In this document: positions 62,571 through 64,000 of the stretch, in pieces
Position numbering within the stretch: the first letter of the stretch is position 1
How the letters are laid out: each line of letters opens with the position of its first letter
Assembly: GCA_020026355.1 (NCBI GenBank)
Contig: JAHHQP010000001.1
Location: 49,916-113,915 of the forward strand
Source of the DNA: Bacteroidales bacterium
Lineage (GTDB): Bacteria; Bacteroidota; Bacteroidia; Bacteroidales; UBA932
Length of the DNA: 64,000 nucleotides
Reading direction: 5' to 3'
Program-made: the position numbers and the translations under genes
Notes under the pieces: model-generated
Told to the model about the DNA's origin: nothing
The model's input: the letters and a program-made list of their open reading frames with translations, nothing else
The model's database searches: none

Positions 62571-63527
62571 ATGGACATTACAATGTTATTGGTATGGATA
62601 GGTGTCGGCATTGTCGGCCTTGTCGTCTTCCTGTGGTTCTTCCCTGTGGCGCTGTGGTTCCAGGCCATGATTTCGGGAGTCCGGATTTCTTTGATCCAGC
62701 TGGTGCTGATGAGATGGCGCGGTGTATCTCCGAGTACGATCGTCATGGCCATGGTGACTGGTACGAAGGCTGGTCTTACTCTTCATCCAAATGAACTTGA
62801 AGCACATTATCTGGCTAAGGGAGATGTTCCTAAGGTCGTGAATGCCCTTATTTCTGCAGATAAGGCGAACATTCCGCTGGATTTCAAGATGGCGGCCGCT
62901 ATCGATCTTGCAGGAAGGGATGTATTCGAGGCAGTGCAGATGTCGGTAAATCCGAAGGTCATCAACACGCCGCCGGTCACGGCTGTGGCGAAGGATGGCA
63001 TCCAGCTCATTGCTAAGGCAAGGGTGACGGTCCGTGCGAACATCAAGCAGCTGGTCGGTGGTGCCGGAGAAGAGACGGTCCTTGCCCGTGTCGGTGAGGG
63101 TATCGTTTCCAGCATCGGTTCTTCAGAGAGCCACAAGCAGGTGCTTGAGAATCCGGACAGCATATCCAAAGTGGTCCTGAACAAGGGTCTGGATGCCGGA
63201 ACGGCTTTTGAAATCCTGTCTATCGATATCGCTGATATCGATATCGGAAAGAATATCGGTGCAGTCCTTCAGATCGACCAGGCTCAGGCAGACAAGAACA
63301 TTGCCCAGGCGCGTGCGGAGGAGCGCAGGGCCATGGCTGTCGCTCTGGAGCAGGAGATGAAGGCTAAGGCTCAGGAGGCCCGCGCCAAAGTCATCGAAGC
63401 CGAGCAGGAGATTCCGTTGGCTATGGCTGAGGCATTCCGCAACGGTAATCTCGGTATCATGGACTATTATAAGATGAAAAATATCCAGGCGGATACGGAT
63501 ATGCGAGAAAATATTGCAAAACAATAA
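62571..63527 (+). CDS. floA: flotillin-like protein FloA (YqfA family)
   Basis: The 318-residue product has an N-terminal hydrophobic hairpin (about 5-30), the SPFH-like domain, and a C-terminal coiled coil with repeated alanine/glutamate (about 235-290). Diagnostic stretches are [19 protein letters not shown], the [21 protein letters not shown] segment near 115, and [32 protein letters not shown]. It forms oligomers in functional membrane microdomains. It is the third gene of the operon with the SPOR protein and NfeD. The tRNA-Ser promoter begins right after its stop. Confidence 0.95.
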   Translation: MDITMLLVWIGVGIVGLVVFLWFFPVALWFQAMISGVRISLIQLVLMRWRGVSPSTIVMAMVTGTKAGLTLHPNELEAHYLAKGDVPKVVNALISADKANIPLDFKMAAAIDLAGRDVFEAVQMSVNPKVINTPPVTAVAKDGIQLIAKARVTVRANIKQLVGGAGEETVLARVGEGIVSSIGSSESHKQVLENPDSISKVVLNKGLDAGTAFEILSIDIADIDIGKNIGAVLQIDQAQADKNIAQARAEERRAMAVALEQEMKAKAQEARAKVIEAEQEIPLAMAEAFRNGNLGIMDYYKMKNIQADTDMRENIAKQ

Positions 63528-63543
63528 ATTATTTGTATATTTG
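63513..63543 (+). promoter_or_regulatory. tRNA-Ser promoter
   Basis: ATTG (63513-63516), a 19-base spacer and TATATTTG (63536-63543) lie across the floA stop and predict a precursor with an 80-base 5' leader before the tRNA. Confidence 0.6.
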
Positions 63544-63629
63544 CAGTCCGATTAAACGAAAACGGTCCGTCAGCAATGACAGTTCCGATCCAGAAGCCAC
63601 CGGATCAGGATGACCGTGACGCCGGAAAA

Positions 63630-63716
63630 GGTGAGATGGGTGAGTGGCTGAAACCAGCAGTTTGCTAAACTGCCGAACGGGTAACTGTTCCGGGGGTTCG
63701 AATCCCCCTCTCACCG
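63630..63716 (+). tRNA. tRNA-Ser(GCT)
   Basis: An 87-base class II tRNA. The 7-bp acceptor stem is GGTGAGA / TCTCACC, the anticodon arm GCAGT-TTGCTAA-ACTGC with anticodon GCT (reads AGC/AGU) follows, and then a long variable arm (GAAC...GTTC). The T arm GGGGG-TTCGAAT-CCCCC is intact. The discriminator base is G; only CA and then A follow, so CCA is not fully encoded and must be added by nucleotidyltransferase. Confidence 0.97.
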
Positions 63717-63726
63717 CAAAGCCCTG

Positions 63727-63756
63727 AAGCCCAGCACATTGTGCTGGGCTTTTTTC
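63727..63756 (+). terminator. terminator of tRNA-Ser
   Basis: Perfect stem AAGCCCAGCAC / GTGCTGGGCTT with loop ATT, followed by a T-run (TTTTTTC). It lies 11 bases after the tRNA. Confidence 0.92.
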
Positions 63757-63778
63757 GTGCCCGACCGCGCCGGAAGTT

Positions 63779-63842
63779 CCCTTCCGCAAGCGGCCGGAGT
63801 GCGAAAAAAGCCTCGGACAGCTTCGTCTGTCCAGGCTTCAGG
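63779..63842 (-). repeat. 64-bp direct repeat, copy 1, with minus-strand terminator hairpin
   Basis: Identical except for one base to 63901-63964, 122 bases away. Read on the minus strand it contains GCCTGGACAG / CTGTCCgAGGC followed by six T (a terminator shape). The other part has a second small hairpin, CCGC-TT-GCGG. Confidence 0.9.
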
Positions 63843-63900
63843 GCTTTGTAAGGGCCCCTCCGGCAGGAGCAGGGGATGTGGACGCCGCAGGCGGGCAAAT

Positions 63901-63964
63901 CCCTTCCGCAAGCGGCCGGAGTGCGAAAAAAGCCTCGGACAGCTCCGTCTGTCCAGGCTTCAGG
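63901..63964 (-). repeat. 64-bp direct repeat, copy 2
   Basis: Second copy of the element at 63779, differing only at one loop position (ctCcg for ctTcg). It carries the same minus-strand hairpin and T-run and may terminate a gene entering from the right. The spacer at 63849-63900 is GC-rich and also has inverted repeats, but no gene that I recognise. Confidence 0.9.
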
Positions 63965-64000
63965 AACTTTAGCCATGATTTTTTGGTGAATAGTAAAATA

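Larger units (their letters stand above)
63717..63848. repeat. large imperfect inverted repeat after tRNA-Ser
   Basis: The outer 15 bases match exactly as inverted copies (63717-63731 and 63834-63848), and the inner sequences around the T6/A6 runs are also related. The left half contains a plus-strand terminator, the right half a minus-strand one. It begins at the base immediately after the tRNA discriminator. Confidence 0.85.

Noticed and set aside
63665..63976. 103-codon frame on the minus strand with a GERGIRTPGTVTRSA sequence
   Set aside because: This peptide is the well-known false translation of the antisense strand of a tRNA-Ser gene; the rest lies in hairpin repeats.

Overview
The window is bacterial chromosome from the phylum Bacteroidota, most likely order Bacteroidales. 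Evidence for this is a SusC/SusD pair with DUF4843 and PKD-type lipoproteins, Bacteroidetes-type promoters (TTTG near -33, TAnnTTTG near -7), few Shine-Dalgarno sites, a SecDF fusion, a PD40/SPOR protein, and the linked coaX / outer-membrane protein / TPR / lptC / PpiD genes. I cannot name a genus. I see no phage, insertion sequence, CRISPR array or resistance gene. The content is mostly housekeeping, with one accessory nutrient-uptake locus at the left end.

Left part (1-38 kb, mostly minus strand). From 11.5 kb down to 1 lies one apparent operon. It encodes a DUF5117/DUF4953-type zinc metalloprotease, a second full-length homologue that has lost the whole zinc-binding motif, SusC, SusD, a DUF4843 lipoprotein and a PKD-like lipoprotein cut by the window edge. 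The likely role is cutting and importing peptides or protein. A glycosyltransferase and a YfhO-type membrane protein follow on the plus strand (11.8-15.8 kb). Next is a minus-strand operon: Na/Pi cotransporter, DUF5106 thioredoxin-like lipoprotein, galM, thyA, folA. Then come a large outer-membrane protein with a gluzincin-like HESRH site, a CpXC protein, galK, an exported EEP nuclease and ychF. A minus-strand envelope block (coaX, OMP, TPR, lptC, PpiD) and mfd complete this half.

Centre (37.5-38.2 kb). Between the divergent mfd and ruvB genes, and running into the start of mfd, are five exact copies of TTATCAACA, all in one orientation. Gene direction switches here: 19 of 24 genes to the left are on the minus strand, and 14 of 20 to the right are on the plus strand. 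G-over-C skew, counted by hand on sample lines, changes in the same sense. A perfect 16-bp palindrome, TGTTCCACGTGGAACA, almost identical to the ParB site parS, lies 8 kb away inside mnmG. Together these make the region a good candidate for the chromosomal replication origin, although dnaA, parA and parB are not in the window.

Right part (38-64 kb). This half holds ruvB, sdhA-sdhB (no sdhC beside them), hflX, tonB, ybeY, mnmG, ruvA, sufS-sufE-sufT-like, folK, glyRS, a dnaE-thiL-like operon, secDF, and an operon of a PD40/SPOR protein, NfeD and the flotillin-like FloA. It ends with tRNA-Ser(GCU) and a cluster of hairpin repeats. Several intergenic regions are very compact. The secDF terminator supplies the -33 box of the dnaE promoter, the tonB terminator ends three bases before the hflX start, and the coaX promoter begins inside mfd.
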